Source of the DNA: Hyphomicrobiaceae bacterium
Lineage (GTDB): Bacteria > Pseudomonadota > Alphaproteobacteria > Rhizobiales > Xanthobacteraceae
Direction: 5' to 3'
DNA: 55,641 nucleotides
Assembly: GCA_021324465.1 (NCBI GenBank)
Contig: JAJPJB010000046.1
Location: forward strand, 1 to 55,641
The translations under genes were made by a program, and so were the position numbers. Numbering within the stretch: position 1 is the stretch's first letter; each line of letters opens with the position of its first letter. The notes below the pieces were generated by a model, which was given only the letters and a program-made list of their open reading frames with translations, had not been told where the DNA came from and searched no databases. Below are positions 1 to 8,858 of the stretch, piece by piece.

Positions 1-271
1 AGGCCCCACCCCTTGTTCCGCTGCGCCGCCTCCTTCGCGCCTTCAGGTCACCGGCGTCACACCGCCACGCGCGCGCCAAGGCGCGGCGCGGCAACGCGAG
101 CGCATGCCGGTTTGTCGCCATCCTGCGCGCGGCTGTCGCACAGCGTGGTCTGAGAATCGCCGTGTTGGCCGTTCGCCGCCGCCTTTGGTTCCGGCATGAT
201 GGTCCGCCCGGCCGCCGTCATGGCGGTCAACAAGAGCTATCTCGATCGCGGCGATCGGAATGGATCGTAAA
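1..271. other. Left edge, no recognisable gene
   Basis: This stretch lies downstream of the stop codon of the leftward DsbA-like gene. The frames open here are antisense or out-of-frame extensions of that gene, and none resembles a protein family I know. I see no tRNA-like fold and no hairpin followed by a T-run. Confidence 0.4.
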
Positions 272-934
272 TTACGCCCGCATGCGCGTCGCGCGGCTGG
301 CGGCGCGTTCGATGGCGCTGGCGAGATATTCCGGCGACTGCGCGCCGGTGACGATGACGCTCGAATTAAGGATGAAACATGGCACCCCGTCGATGCCGGC
401 TTCCCTGGCGCGATTGGCCTCGCCTTCGATGCGGTCGACATCGGCGTCGCTGGCCAACAGCCGCCGCACCAGATCGCCGTCCATGCCGCAGCCGGCGGCG
501 GCCTGGATCAAGGTCTTGGAGTCGCTCAAATCTGCGCCTTCCGCGAAATAAAGCTCCATCAGGCGTTGCTTGACGCGACCCGGATCGGTGACGCTGCGCG
601 ACCACAGGATCAGGCGATGGCAATCAAGCGTGTTGGGCTGGCGGCTGATCTTGTCCGGATTGTAGACGAGGCCTTCGAGCGCGGCCGCAGCCGCAATGCG
701 CTCGGCGATCACCGCATAACGCTCGGCCGAGCCGAATTTGGTCTCCAGATAGGTCTGCCGGTCGATGCCTTCGCGTGGAATCCAATCGTTGAGGAAATAA
801 GGCCGCCAATTCACGTTGATCGCAATATCGGGCGTCAGCGCGATCGCCTGTTCAAGGCGTCGTTTGCCGATATAGCACCAGGGGCAAACGATGTCGGAGA
901 CCACATCAACGTGAACGGAAGGGGCGGAATCCAT
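272..934 (-). CDS. DsbA-family (FrnE-like) thioredoxin-fold oxidoreductase
   Basis: A 220-residue protein of the DsbA/2-hydroxychromene-2-carboxylate isomerase superfamily. It opens with a beta strand leading into a CPWC active site (DIVCPWCYIGKRRLE, about residues 13-27), as in FrnE-type proteins. The C-terminal part has GVPCFIL, which looks like the cis-proline loop (Val-Pro). There is no signal peptide, so it should act in the cytoplasm as a thiol oxidoreductase or isomerase of unknown substrate. The ATG at 934 was chosen because homology begins directly after it; the frame stays open another 26 codons upstream without similarity. It is the last of four leftward genes, 87 bp from the next one. 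Confidence 0.85.
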   Translation of the reverse strand: MDSAPSVHVDVVSDIVCPWCYIGKRRLEQAIALTPDIAINVNWRPYFLNDWIPREGIDRQTYLETKFGSAERYAVIAERIAAAAALEGLVYNPDKISRQPNTLDCHRLILWSRSVTDPGRVKQRLMELYFAEGADLSDSKTLIQAAAGCGMDGDLVRRLLASDADVDRIEGEANRAREAGIDGVPCFILNSSVIVTGAQSPEYLASAIERAASRATRMRA

Positions 935-1021
935 TGCAAAATCCTTGGTTCTGGACTGCACCGTACCGCGCAGCTCGCGCCATCCCGGGACTATGTCATG
1001 TTCTTCAGGCAATGTCTGAAA

Positions 1022-2311
1022 CTATATTTGGCGCGCCGTCTCGCCCGCCGCAACCTCGCCGACCACCCGCGCAATCAGCGAATCGACGCTGTCGGTCGGC
1101 TTCAAGGTCGCGAGCGTGACCGCGGCATCGATCCTGCCTCCCTTGCGATCGGGCGCGAGCATCGTGTTTTTCAGGATGCTGGCAATGCGCCGCGCTACGA
1201 CATGGGCCGCGCGCAGATCGGTTTCGGTGAAGACCGCGAAGATCGAATTGTCGGCCTCGCGGCAGGCGAAATCGACCTGGCGCAGCAGTCGGCCGATGAG
1301 CCGCGCAGCATCGAGGCCGACACGGCGGTCATTGCCGTTGAACGAAAAGCGCGCAATCGACAGACCGACGCCGCGCTTCTCGGCATCGCCGACGGCGCGA
1401 TTGAGATCGCGCCAGAACGCCTCGTGGCCGAGCAGACCGGTATCCGGATCAATCATGCCCTTGGCGTCCAGCGATTTGAGCATGCGCTTGAGCCGTGCCC
1501 CGAAGGCATGCGCCCGCACATAGGGCAGGAAGCGCTCCACCAGAAGCTTCGGCCCTTCCGAGATGCGCTCGAGATTGGGCAGATGCGCGCTGAACGGCTC
1601 GACCAAGGCCGGATGACTGCCAAGCACGATGACCGGCAGGTCACGAAAGCGCAAATCTTCGGCAAGCACGGTGAGCAGCGCTTCGACCACGCGCGGACTA
1701 AAGCCGTCGCCGATCACCATGCCATTGATGTCGCGCACGTTGAGCGCGCGCGCGGCGCTTTCCACGCTCAGCGCGCCGACCAGGCCGACGCGCTCGCCGA
1801 CCGCGACCGACAGCGCCGGATAGGTCCGGCCGCGGCCGGCAATCAATACGGTTGCTTCGTCGAGCGGATCACTCGCCGCCAATTCCGGCACCTGTTCGCC
1901 GTGCGAGGTCAGCGTTTTCATGCGGCGCAAGACGGTGCCGTGCAAAGTGCGAAGCCGCGTTGCGGCGCCGACACGGCGAAGGAAGCGTTCGCGCGGTGCG
2001 CTGGCGGCAATGGCCAGGACATCGGGAATCGGCGAGGCGGCGTCATCGCGGATGCGGGCAATCACCGGCATGTAGAGCGCGCCGGCTCTGCCGCGCTGCG
2101 CCGCCAAAGCCGTCATCACGGTGTCGACGCGCGGCTTGTCGGCGCAAGCGTCCGCCAGCACCACGGCCTCCGGCTCGATCTCACGCATTGCCGAGCGCGC
2201 GTCGGCCCAGCCGGTTTCAATGACGGGATAAGCGCCCGCCGCGCGCAACGCTTCGGCAATGTCCGGCGCCGGGCTGTCGGCGATGACGACAAACGGACCT
2301 TGCAATGCCAT
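1022..2311 (-). CDS. PleD-like protein with degenerate GGDEF domain
   Basis: A 429-residue protein laid out like PleD-type response regulators: two receiver-like alpha/beta stretches (about 1-130 and 150-270), then a GGDEF-type domain (about 285-425). The GGDEF entry motif DPDTGLLGHEAFW is clear at 288-300. The signature loop reads ADNSIFAVF (353-361) in place of GG(D/E)EF, so the metal and GTP ligands of a diguanylate cyclase are missing. The receiver-like parts also lack an obvious phospho-acceptor aspartate pocket. It is probably a non-catalytic regulator or scaffold. The ATG at 2311 is preferred because the hydrophobic first strand starts there; 20 further codons upstream are open. The neighbouring gene is also a likely pseudoenzyme. 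Confidence 0.72.
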   Translation of the reverse strand: MALQGPFVVIADSPAPDIAEALRAAGAYPVIETGWADARSAMREIEPEAVVLADACADKPRVDTVMTALAAQRGRAGALYMPVIARIRDDAASPIPDVLAIAASAPRERFLRRVGAATRLRTLHGTVLRRMKTLTSHGEQVPELAASDPLDEATVLIAGRGRTYPALSVAVGERVGLVGALSVESAARALNVRDINGMVIGDGFSPRVVEALLTVLAEDLRFRDLPVIVLGSHPALVEPFSAHLPNLERISEGPKLLVERFLPYVRAHAFGARLKRMLKSLDAKGMIDPDTGLLGHEAFWRDLNRAVGDAEKRGVGLSIARFSFNGNDRRVGLDAARLIGRLLRQVDFACREADNSIFAVFTETDLRAAHVVARRIASILKNTMLAPDRKGGRIDAAVTLATLKPTDSVDSLIARVVGEVAAGETARQI

Positions 2312-2434
2312 GGTGACTACGCAACGTCGGGACTGGACAGCGCTCGCGGATGTTGCGCACAACAATGCCAAATTGCCGTTAATGGGGCGTCAACACCGCT
2401 GCCGGCAGCGCGCCACTTGCGGCCACGGAAGGTG

Positions 2435-4012
2435 TCAGCCCGCCGCCGCCTGGCGCAGGTCGCGTGCGCCGGCTTCGGAAAAGGCGGCGCTGATCAGCGG
2501 ATTGACGCCGTGCGCACCGAGCGCAACCTGCATCGCGGCGCAATCGCTCGCTGTGCCGACAAAGCGCTGCCCGAGCAGCGGATCGGGCGGGGCGGTCAAA
2601 GTGGCATTGACATCGATGCGCGCCACCATTTCGAGGATTTGCCGCAGGGCAAACCGGTAGCCGCCGACATTGACCAGGCCAGCCGGCGGGCCGGTCACGA
2701 CCACGGATTGACGGACCGTATCGATACGGCCGGCGAAGCCGGTATCAACATAGCCGTCCCCTCGAATCGCAAAATGCGGCTGATCGGAGCGGTCCACCCG
2801 CGGCGGAAAATGGTGGTGCGGCACCATGGGGCCGCGGATCGCCACGGTCCCCAGCGCAGTCAAGTCAAGTTCGGCGAGCGGGGCGGCGCCCGGCCCTTCG
2901 CGTGGAAACAGGACCGGCCCCAAAGGCAGCGGCCGCGGCCGACCGTCTTCGCCGCGGCATCCGGCGATAAAGCCGGCTTCGCCAAAGATCGCAAAATCGA
3001 TCAAGTCGCCGTCGCCCTGCCGCCACAATGGGCTTGCAGCCAGCCGATCCGGGCAATGCCAGGCAGCCAGAACCGCGGCCGGATTGTCGCGTGCGAACAG
3101 ACCTGCTTCGGCGAGCGGAAAGGCGACCGGCGCCGGCAAGATCAGCGCGCTGCACGCTTCATCGTGATATTGCCGCGCCAAGACATCGCCGCTGAAGCCG
3201 TGATGCAGATGCAGCGTGCCTCCAGTCAGAAGCCAGGGCACCAGAGTCAGAGCGAGGCCGGCAAAACAGGACGGCGCGATGGTCGACACAATCTGCGCGC
3301 CCTGCGCGAGGCGGCTTTCGAGCAAAGCGGCCATGCCGCCGGCCAAGAGCTCAAGATGGCGCCGCGCGACCGCAACGGGTCCGTGCTCGCCGATCTCGAA
3401 ATTGACGACGGCCAGATGCGCTGCCGCATCGCCGTCGCGGTCAAGCAGCGCGATTGGGTCGAGCTTCTCGACGGTGAAGAGCTCGTCCATCGGCACGAGG
3501 CCGTCGGCGAGGTTTTCGCCAAAACCGCAGACATAGCGAATGGCGAAGACGTCGGCGGCGATGCGGGTCGCAAGCAGACCGTGGTCGAAATTGCCGACGC
3601 GCGAACAGGTGATCAGAGCTTTGGCGCCGACCCGCGCCAAGGCGGCAACCGCGTCGGCGCGCCGCCACAACAGTGGCAAGGGCGCTGCGATCATCCCGGC
3701 GCGCAGCACGCCAAGTATGGTCAAGATGTTTTCAACCGTGTTGGGCAGCTGGATGCCGATGATCGCATCGGTCGGCAGGCCCATACGGCACAAACGTCCG
3801 GCAATTGCCGAGACCATGCGATCAGCCTCGCTGTAGGTCAGGCGCCGCGGCATCCCTTCGGTAAAGCTTGCGCGGTTTGCCGGATCGGCGAGGGCGAGCG
3901 CATCCGGCCGGCGCGCCGCGATCTGACGCAGCAATTCATCGAGCGTGATGCGGCTCGCAAGCGCGTTGCTGCTGCTGCGCCGCGGTATCGTTGTTTGATC
4001 TCCGGGGATCAT
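2435..4012 (-). CDS. AMP-binding (ANL) superfamily protein, probably inactive
   Basis: A 525-residue protein with the overall course of acyl-CoA synthetase-like adenylating enzymes. The N-terminal subdomain has the usual order (LTYSEADRMVSAIAGRL, IGIQLPNTVENILTILGVLRAG, about 58-106), and a C-terminal YVDTGFAGRID segment corresponds to the YxTGDxxxxD region. The nucleotide P-loop, normally (S/T)SGTTGxPK, is replaced by NFEIGEHGPVAV (about 204-215). The C-terminus ends without the usual PxTxxGKxxR lysine segment. Both adenylation landmarks are therefore missing, which suggests a pseudoenzyme. It lies 18 bp downstream of the solute-binding protein gene, so the two are probably co-transcribed. 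The true function is unknown. Confidence 0.7.
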   Translation of the reverse strand: MIPGDQTTIPRRSSSNALASRITLDELLRQIAARRPDALALADPANRASFTEGMPRRLTYSEADRMVSAIAGRLCRMGLPTDAIIGIQLPNTVENILTILGVLRAGMIAAPLPLLWRRADAVAALARVGAKALITCSRVGNFDHGLLATRIAADVFAIRYVCGFGENLADGLVPMDELFTVEKLDPIALLDRDGDAAAHLAVVNFEIGEHGPVAVARRHLELLAGGMAALLESRLAQGAQIVSTIAPSCFAGLALTLVPWLLTGGTLHLHHGFSGDVLARQYHDEACSALILPAPVAFPLAEAGLFARDNPAAVLAAWHCPDRLAASPLWRQGDGDLIDFAIFGEAGFIAGCRGEDGRPRPLPLGPVLFPREGPGAAPLAELDLTALGTVAIRGPMVPHHHFPPRVDRSDQPHFAIRGDGYVDTGFAGRIDTVRQSVVVTGPPAGLVNVGGYRFALRQILEMVARIDVNATLTAPPDPLLGQRFVGTASDCAAMQVALGAHGVNPLISAAFSEAGARDLRQAAAG

Positions 4013-4030
4013 CGTCGCGCAATCAAGTCG

Positions 4031-5884
4031 TCATTGCAGGGACTTGCCCGGTTCTTTGCCTGGCTCATGCCACCAGGCTTCCGGCAGATAGCCAGACAGC
4101 GATGTGCGGGCAGGGTGCTGGATGTAGGACCAGCGCGCCACCCATTGGTCGGGCAGATAAAACAGCGGCACCACATAGCTTCCCGAAATCAAAATGCGGT
4201 CAAGGGCGCGCACGGCGGCGACGAAGTCGGGGCGCTCGTGCGCGCGCAGGATCGCCGCAATCATCGCATCAATCGCGGCGCTGCGCACGCCGATATAATT
4301 GCGCGAGCCTTCCTGTTCGGCGGCGGCCGAGCCCCAGTAGATGCTCTGCTCGTTGCCGGGCGAGAGCGATTCGTCCCAGCGATATTCGATCATGTCGAAG
4401 TCGAACGAGCCGAGCCGCTCCTGGTATTGGACCGCGTCGACCATGCGGACCAGGGCCGAAACGCCGGCGCGGGCCAGTTGATTGGCAAAGGCCAACGCCA
4501 GCCGTTCATCATCGCGGCTGGTCACCATGATTTCAAAGACAAAGGGCCTTCCGGTCGCGCGGTCACGCAGCTGCGTGCCCTTCAGCTCGTAGCCGGCGGC
4601 TTTGAACAGCTCGAGCGCCTGTCGCAGTGTCTCGCGATCGCGGCCCGAGCCGTCGGTGACCGGCGGCGACCAGGTACCATCCATGACGTCGGGGCGGACC
4701 GCATCCGGGTAAGGCGCCAGCAGAGCGCGCTCACGCTCGTCGGCCGGGCGATGATAGGCGGACAGTTCGGAATCGTCGAAGAAGCTCGCGCTGCGCCGGT
4801 AGAGATTATAAAAGAAACTGCGATTGACCCATTGGAAGTCGAACAGCAGCGCGATCGCCTGGCGCACGCGAATGTCGGCAAAGATCGGTCGCCGGGTATT
4901 GAAGACATAGTCGGAGGCGAATTTCGGCAAGCCATTGGGAATCGCCTCTTTCAGGACGCGGCCGTCGCGCGCGGCGGGAAAGTCGTAGCCGGTCTCCCAG
5001 CGGGTCGGGTCGGTCTCGCTGCGCACGTCATAGAGGCCGGCTTTGAACGCTTCGAAATAGGCGTTGGAGTCACGGTAAAAATCGAAGCGCACCCGATCGA
5101 AATTCCACAGGCCGCGATTGATCGGCAGCTTGCGGCCCCAGTAATTGGGATCGCGCCTGAAGCTGACGCTTTTGCCGACGTCCACCTTGTCGACGATATA
5201 GGGGCCCGAGCCGATCGGCTTGGCGAGGCTAGAATTTTCGAAGGTCGCGACATTGATCGCGTGCTTGGGCAGCACCGGCATGAGCCCAAGGATCAGCGGC
5301 AATTCCCGGTCGCCGCCACCGCCAAAATCGAAACGCACGGTAAGCGGATCGAGAATCTCCGCCTTGACGACCTTGGAATAATAGGTGCGGTGATTGGGCC
5401 GGCCGTGATCGCGCAACAGCTGCCAGGAGAACACCACGTCCTCGGCGGTCACCGCTGTGCCGTCGGAAAAGCGCGCATCCGGATTGAGCGCAAAAGTCAC
5501 ATAGCTGCGCTCGGCGTCGGTCTCGACGGTGCGCGCCAACAAGCCATAAAGCGAGAATGGCTCGTCGTAATTGCGCGCCAGCAGGCTCTCGATCACGTAG
5601 CCGCGGATCGCCTGTACCGGCAGTCCCTGAACGATCAGCGGATTGAGGCTATCGAAGGTGCCGAGCACGCCTTCGACCATGGTGCCGCCCTTCGGCGCGT
5701 CGGGATTGACGTAAGGCAGCGCGGAATCCTGCGGCAGCGCTGGCGCACCGTGCATGGCAATGGCCGGCATAGCGGCACTTGCCGCCGATGCGACGGCGTG
5801 ATGTCCATACGGCAAAAGCCCGAACGCGCCGCAGAGTGCAGCGCGCGCCGCAAAGCTGGCACAGGCTATCCGTGGAGCTTCCAT
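4031..5884 (-). CDS. YejA-like peptide ABC transporter substrate-binding protein
   Basis: A 617-residue family 5 extracellular solute-binding protein, close in plan to YejA, which delivers peptides to the YejBEF permease. An N-terminal signal-like segment (Ala-rich, about residues 1-38) precedes the mature part. Family landmarks are NPDAPKGGTMVEG (about 60-72), the SDGTAVTAEDVVFSW motif, and a C-terminal YYGVRS-like region (YIGVRSAAIDAMI). It should bind oligopeptides or related compounds in the periplasm. No permease or ATPase gene is in the window, so partners must be encoded elsewhere. It is the first gene of the leftward group and its promoter should lie in 5885-6262. Confidence 0.85.
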   Translation of the reverse strand: MEAPRIACASFAARAALCGAFGLLPYGHHAVASAASAAMPAIAMHGAPALPQDSALPYVNPDAPKGGTMVEGVLGTFDSLNPLIVQGLPVQAIRGYVIESLLARNYDEPFSLYGLLARTVETDAERSYVTFALNPDARFSDGTAVTAEDVVFSWQLLRDHGRPNHRTYYSKVVKAEILDPLTVRFDFGGGGDRELPLILGLMPVLPKHAINVATFENSSLAKPIGSGPYIVDKVDVGKSVSFRRDPNYWGRKLPINRGLWNFDRVRFDFYRDSNAYFEAFKAGLYDVRSETDPTRWETGYDFPAARDGRVLKEAIPNGLPKFASDYVFNTRRPIFADIRVRQAIALLFDFQWVNRSFFYNLYRRSASFFDDSELSAYHRPADERERALLAPYPDAVRPDVMDGTWSPPVTDGSGRDRETLRQALELFKAAGYELKGTQLRDRATGRPFVFEIMVTSRDDERLALAFANQLARAGVSALVRMVDAVQYQERLGSFDFDMIEYRWDESLSPGNEQSIYWGSAAAEQEGSRNYIGVRSAAIDAMIAAILRAHERPDFVAAVRALDRILISGSYVVPLFYLPDQWVARWSYIQHPARTSLSGYLPEAWWHEPGKEPGKSLQ

Positions 5885-6262
5885 CAGCCGTAAAATGTGA
5901 GCGCGATTCGGTTTGCCGGTGACAATCTAGCACGGCGGCTCGTTCGTGCCTGCCGCAGAGCCGGGACCGCCACCGCCGCGCGCAGCACTCGCACCGGCCT
6001 TTATCCGGCCGCGCAATTGCGCTATTGGGCCGGACTGGAAGCTTCTGAGGGGTCACGGTGTTGCCGTATTCTGCGTCGATTCACCCTCGCTTGAGGGCGG
6101 ACCGCGCAGCGCGGCGGCGGATGTCGGGCGTGTCTTTGTCGGGCGGGCCGGCGTCATCATCGAAAACAGCAGTCTGACGGGGCAAAACTGTTTGGGAACT
6201 CCGTCCGCAAGTCACTTCGCTACGGCTCGATTTGCCGGTGGCAGCATTGAAGAGGAATTCTC
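5885..6262. other. Divergent intergenic region, yejA-like / ialB-like
   Basis: These 378 bp separate two divergent genes and should contain both promoters. I found no convincing -35/-10 pair, terminator hairpin or RNA gene. A GAGGAA sequence at the right edge is the ribosome-binding site of the ialB-like gene. Short open frames here have no similarity I recognise. Confidence 0.4.
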
Positions 6263-7117
6263 ATGAACGATCATAACGCGTCGGCACCGGGTCGCCCGGT
6301 AAGCCGCACGTTCGCTGCCACCGCGAAGTTGACGGGCCGCGCTGCAGTTCTGGCGGTAGCCCTGGCGCTGACGAGCGCTTCGCTGGCGCTGGCCCAGCAG
6401 CCGGCTCCTGCGCCGGCTGCACCTGCCGCTAAGCCAAAACCGGCTCCGGCCAAAAAGCCCGCGCCGGCAAAGCCAGCGGCCGGGGCACCCGCTCCGGAGG
6501 CGCAGCAGCCGGCGCCCGCCGAGCAGGCGCAGCAACAAGGCGCCGAGCAGCAGCAAGTCCAGTTGATCTATTCGCCCTGGACCAAGTTCTGTCTCAAGCC
6601 GAATAATGATCAGAATGCCAAGCAAGTCTGCTTCACCGGCAAGGACGCACGCATCGAGTCCGGCATGCCGGTTGTCGCCGCCGTGCTAATCGAGCCGGAA
6701 GGCGAACCCAAGAAGATTCTTCGCGTCACGCTGCCGCTTGGCATGCAGCTGATCCACGGTACGCGGCTCATTATCGATCAGAACCAGCCGATGACCGCGC
6801 CCTATGTCATTTGCTTCACCAATGGCTGCATGGCCGATTACGAGGCGACGGCGGACATGATCGGCAAGATGAAAAAAGGTCAGGGTCTCGTCGTGCAGGC
6901 GATCAATTCGACCGGCCAGCCGATCAGCCTTGTTCTGCCGCTCAGCGATTTCGCCAAAGCCTATGACGGCCCGCCGACCGATCCGAAAGTGTTTGAGGAG
7001 CAGCAGCAGAAGCTGCAGGAAGAACTGCAGCGCCGTGCCGATGAAGCGCGCAAGAAGCTCGAACAGCAGCAGGGCACGCAGCCGCAGTCGTCGAATACGC
7101 CGCCGCCGCAGCATTGA
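6263..7117 (+). CDS. Invasion-associated locus B (IalB) family protein
   Basis: A 284-residue exported protein. An N-terminal signal sequence ends near Ala-Gln (about residue 45: TSASLALAQQ). A Pro/Ala/Lys-rich linker follows (about 46-95), then an IalB domain (about 97-235) starting SPWTKFCLK, with cysteines in the FC, VCF, ICF and GC positions typical of the family. The C-terminus (about 240-275) is a Glu/Gln/Arg-rich predicted helix. IalB proteins were named in Bartonella, but homologues are common in free-living Hyphomicrobiales, where they are periplasmic proteins of unclear role. The start is supported by GAGGAA just upstream. The gene stands alone. Confidence 0.85.
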   Translation: MNDHNASAPGRPVSRTFAATAKLTGRAAVLAVALALTSASLALAQQPAPAPAAPAAKPKPAPAKKPAPAKPAAGAPAPEAQQPAPAEQAQQQGAEQQQVQLIYSPWTKFCLKPNNDQNAKQVCFTGKDARIESGMPVVAAVLIEPEGEPKKILRVTLPLGMQLIHGTRLIIDQNQPMTAPYVICFTNGCMADYEATADMIGKMKKGQGLVVQAINSTGQPISLVLPLSDFAKAYDGPPTDPKVFEEQQQKLQEELQRRADEARKKLEQQQGTQPQSSNTPPPQH

Positions 7118-7251
7118 TCTCGCCAAGCCGCGCAAGGCCCATCATCCGCGCCTCCCCGCGCAAAGCGCGCAGACCTGGCGCAAGATGTGAAGGGCGGCGC
7201 GCTCTTCCGGCTTGCGCGTCGCTTGCGAGAGAATGAGCGGACACGCGATCT

Positions 7252-7584
7252 TCAGTGCACCGTCGCTGAACGCGGGCGATATCCGCCCTTGCCGTCTTTG
7301 ACGAAGACTTCCGCGACTTGCGGATGGCGAACCGGTTCGCCGGTCGTGTCCGGCAAAAGATTCTGTTCCGAGACATAGGCGACGTATTCGGTTTCATCGT
7401 TCTCGGCGAACAGATGATAGAACGGCTGATCCTTGTGCGGGCGGATTTCAGCCGGAATCGCCTGGTACCACTCCTCGGTATTGTCGAAGACCGGGTCAAT
7501 ATCGAAAATGACGCCGCGGAACGGATAAAGGCGGTGCCGCACGACTTGACCGATCTGATATTTGGCGTTGCGAATCTTGCTCAT
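7252..7584 (-). CDS. hspQ: Heat shock protein HspQ
   Basis: A 110-residue protein matching HspQ (YccV-like, hemimethylated-DNA-binding domain). The conserved core is seen as KYQIGQVVRHRLYPFRGVIFDIDP near the N-terminus and QPFYHLFAENDETEYVAYVSEQNL in the middle. In enterobacteria HspQ acts as a specificity factor for Lon and binds DnaA; in this lineage its role is inferred. Length and start agree with the family. It is transcribed alone, toward the ialB-like gene. I did not find a convincing heat-shock promoter upstream. Confidence 0.9.
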   Translation of the reverse strand: MSKIRNAKYQIGQVVRHRLYPFRGVIFDIDPVFDNTEEWYQAIPAEIRPHKDQPFYHLFAENDETEYVAYVSEQNLLPDTTGEPVRHPQVAEVFVKDGKGGYRPRSATVH

Positions 7585-7702
7585 TCCAGATGCCAGACTA
7601 ACGGGCGGGCGTCCCTACGACCAACGCCGGCATCATAGCGCGGTTCGCTTGTCCCGAAGAGTCGGTTCTGCCGCGTTGTTCATGTTTTTCTTCAACGTAC
7701 GC

Positions 7703-8749
7703 TCATAACCCATAGCGCTGGGCCATTTCCGGGTCTTTCCGGGCGACCAGTCCCGCCAGATCGACCAGGACTCTGGCCTGTTTCCAGGTCGCATCATCCT
7801 GCATTTTGCCGTCAATCATGACCGCGCCGGAGCCGTCGGGCAAGGCGGCGATGATCTTCTTGGCGAAGGCCACTTCGGCCGGATCCGGTGAAAAAACCCG
7901 CTTGGCGATCGGCACCTGGCTCGGATGCAGCGTCCAGGCGCCTACGCAGCCCATAAGAAAAGCGTTGCGGAACTGCACCTCGCAGGCGGCGCCATCGGCG
8001 AAGTCGCCGAACGGGCCGTAAAACGCCTTGATGCCGGCGGCCGCGCAGGCATCGACCATTTTGGCGAGGGTATAGTGCCAGAGGTCTTGCTGAAAAGCCG
8101 CCCGCGGCGCCGCGCCGTCAACGCCGGAATCCGCGAGCACCTTGTACTGCGGATGACCGCCGCCGACGCGCGTCGTCTTCATCGCGCGCGAGGCGGCAAG
8201 ATCGGCCGGCCCGAGGCTGATGCCGTGCATCCGCGGCGAAGCGGTTGCGATCTCGGCGACGTTATTGACCCCCTCGGCGGTCTCGAGAATGGCATGAATG
8301 AGGATCGGCTTTTTCACGCTGTTCTTGGCTTCGAGCTGTGCCAGAAGCTGATCGAGGTAGTGGATATCCCAGGCACCTTCCACCTTCGGCAGCATGATGA
8401 CGTCGAGCTTTTGCCCGGCGGCGGCAACGATCTCGCAGATATCGTCGAGCAACCACGGCGAGTTGAGCGCGTTGACCCGCGTCCATAGGCCCGTCTCGCC
8501 AAAGTCGCAGGATTTCGCAATTTCGATGAAGCCCGCGCGGGCGGCCTCTTTTGCGTCGGCCGGAATGGCGTCCTCGAGGTTGCCGAGCACAACGTCGACC
8601 TGCGCGATCAACTCAGGAACCTTGGCGCGCAATCTTTCGATGTGCGGCGGCACGAAATGGATCATGCGCTCAAGCCGCAGCGGCAGTTCGCGCAGCGGCA
8701 CGGGCGCGCCTAGCGCCAGCGGCTTAAAGAAATTGCGCGGTAGCTTCAT
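7703..8749 (-). CDS. HpcH/HpaI-family CoA ester lyase (malyl-CoA lyase-like)
   Basis: A 348-residue member of the citrate lyase beta/HpcH aldolase family, resembling L-malyl-CoA/beta-methylmalyl-CoA lyases. Landmarks are [19 protein letters not shown] (acidic Mg-binding stretch), [24 protein letters not shown], and [15 protein letters not shown] with the metal-binding Glu. Such enzymes cleave malyl-CoA to acetyl-CoA and glyoxylate, or run in reverse. No other glyoxylate or ethylmalonyl-CoA genes are nearby, so the pathway cannot be read from context. It is about 30 residues longer than the Rhodobacter enzyme as I remember it. It is a single leftward gene. Confidence 0.8.
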   Translation of the reverse strand: MKLPRNFFKPLALGAPVPLRELPLRLERMIHFVPPHIERLRAKVPELIAQVDVVLGNLEDAIPADAKEAARAGFIEIAKSCDFGETGLWTRVNALNSPWLLDDICEIVAAAGQKLDVIMLPKVEGAWDIHYLDQLLAQLEAKNSVKKPILIHAILETAEGVNNVAEIATASPRMHGISLGPADLAASRAMKTTRVGGGHPQYKVLADSGVDGAAPRAAFQQDLWHYTLAKMVDACAAAGIKAFYGPFGDFADGAACEVQFRNAFLMGCVGAWTLHPSQVPIAKRVFSPDPAEVAFAKKIIAALPDGSGAVMIDGKMQDDATWKQARVLVDLAGLVARKDPEMAQRYGL

Positions 8750-8858
8750 AACATGCTCCCACCACCTGGATGGCCAACCTAAGATGACTGGCGCAATTAC
8801 GCCAAGCCGCTTTTGACGGCAGCCCTGCCCGGGAACATGACCGGGGAAATAGCGCCTC

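Noticed and set aside
43-441. 132-residue minus-strand frame at the left edge
   Set aside because: It overlaps the DsbA-like gene in another frame, has low-complexity Arg/Ala/Ser composition and no homology.
260-5893. 1877-residue plus-strand reading frame
   Set aside because: It is codon-aligned antisense to four genes with clear homology. Its translation is Arg/Asp/His/Gly-rich with no domains. Antisense stops are rare because the sense genes avoid TTA, CTA and TCA.
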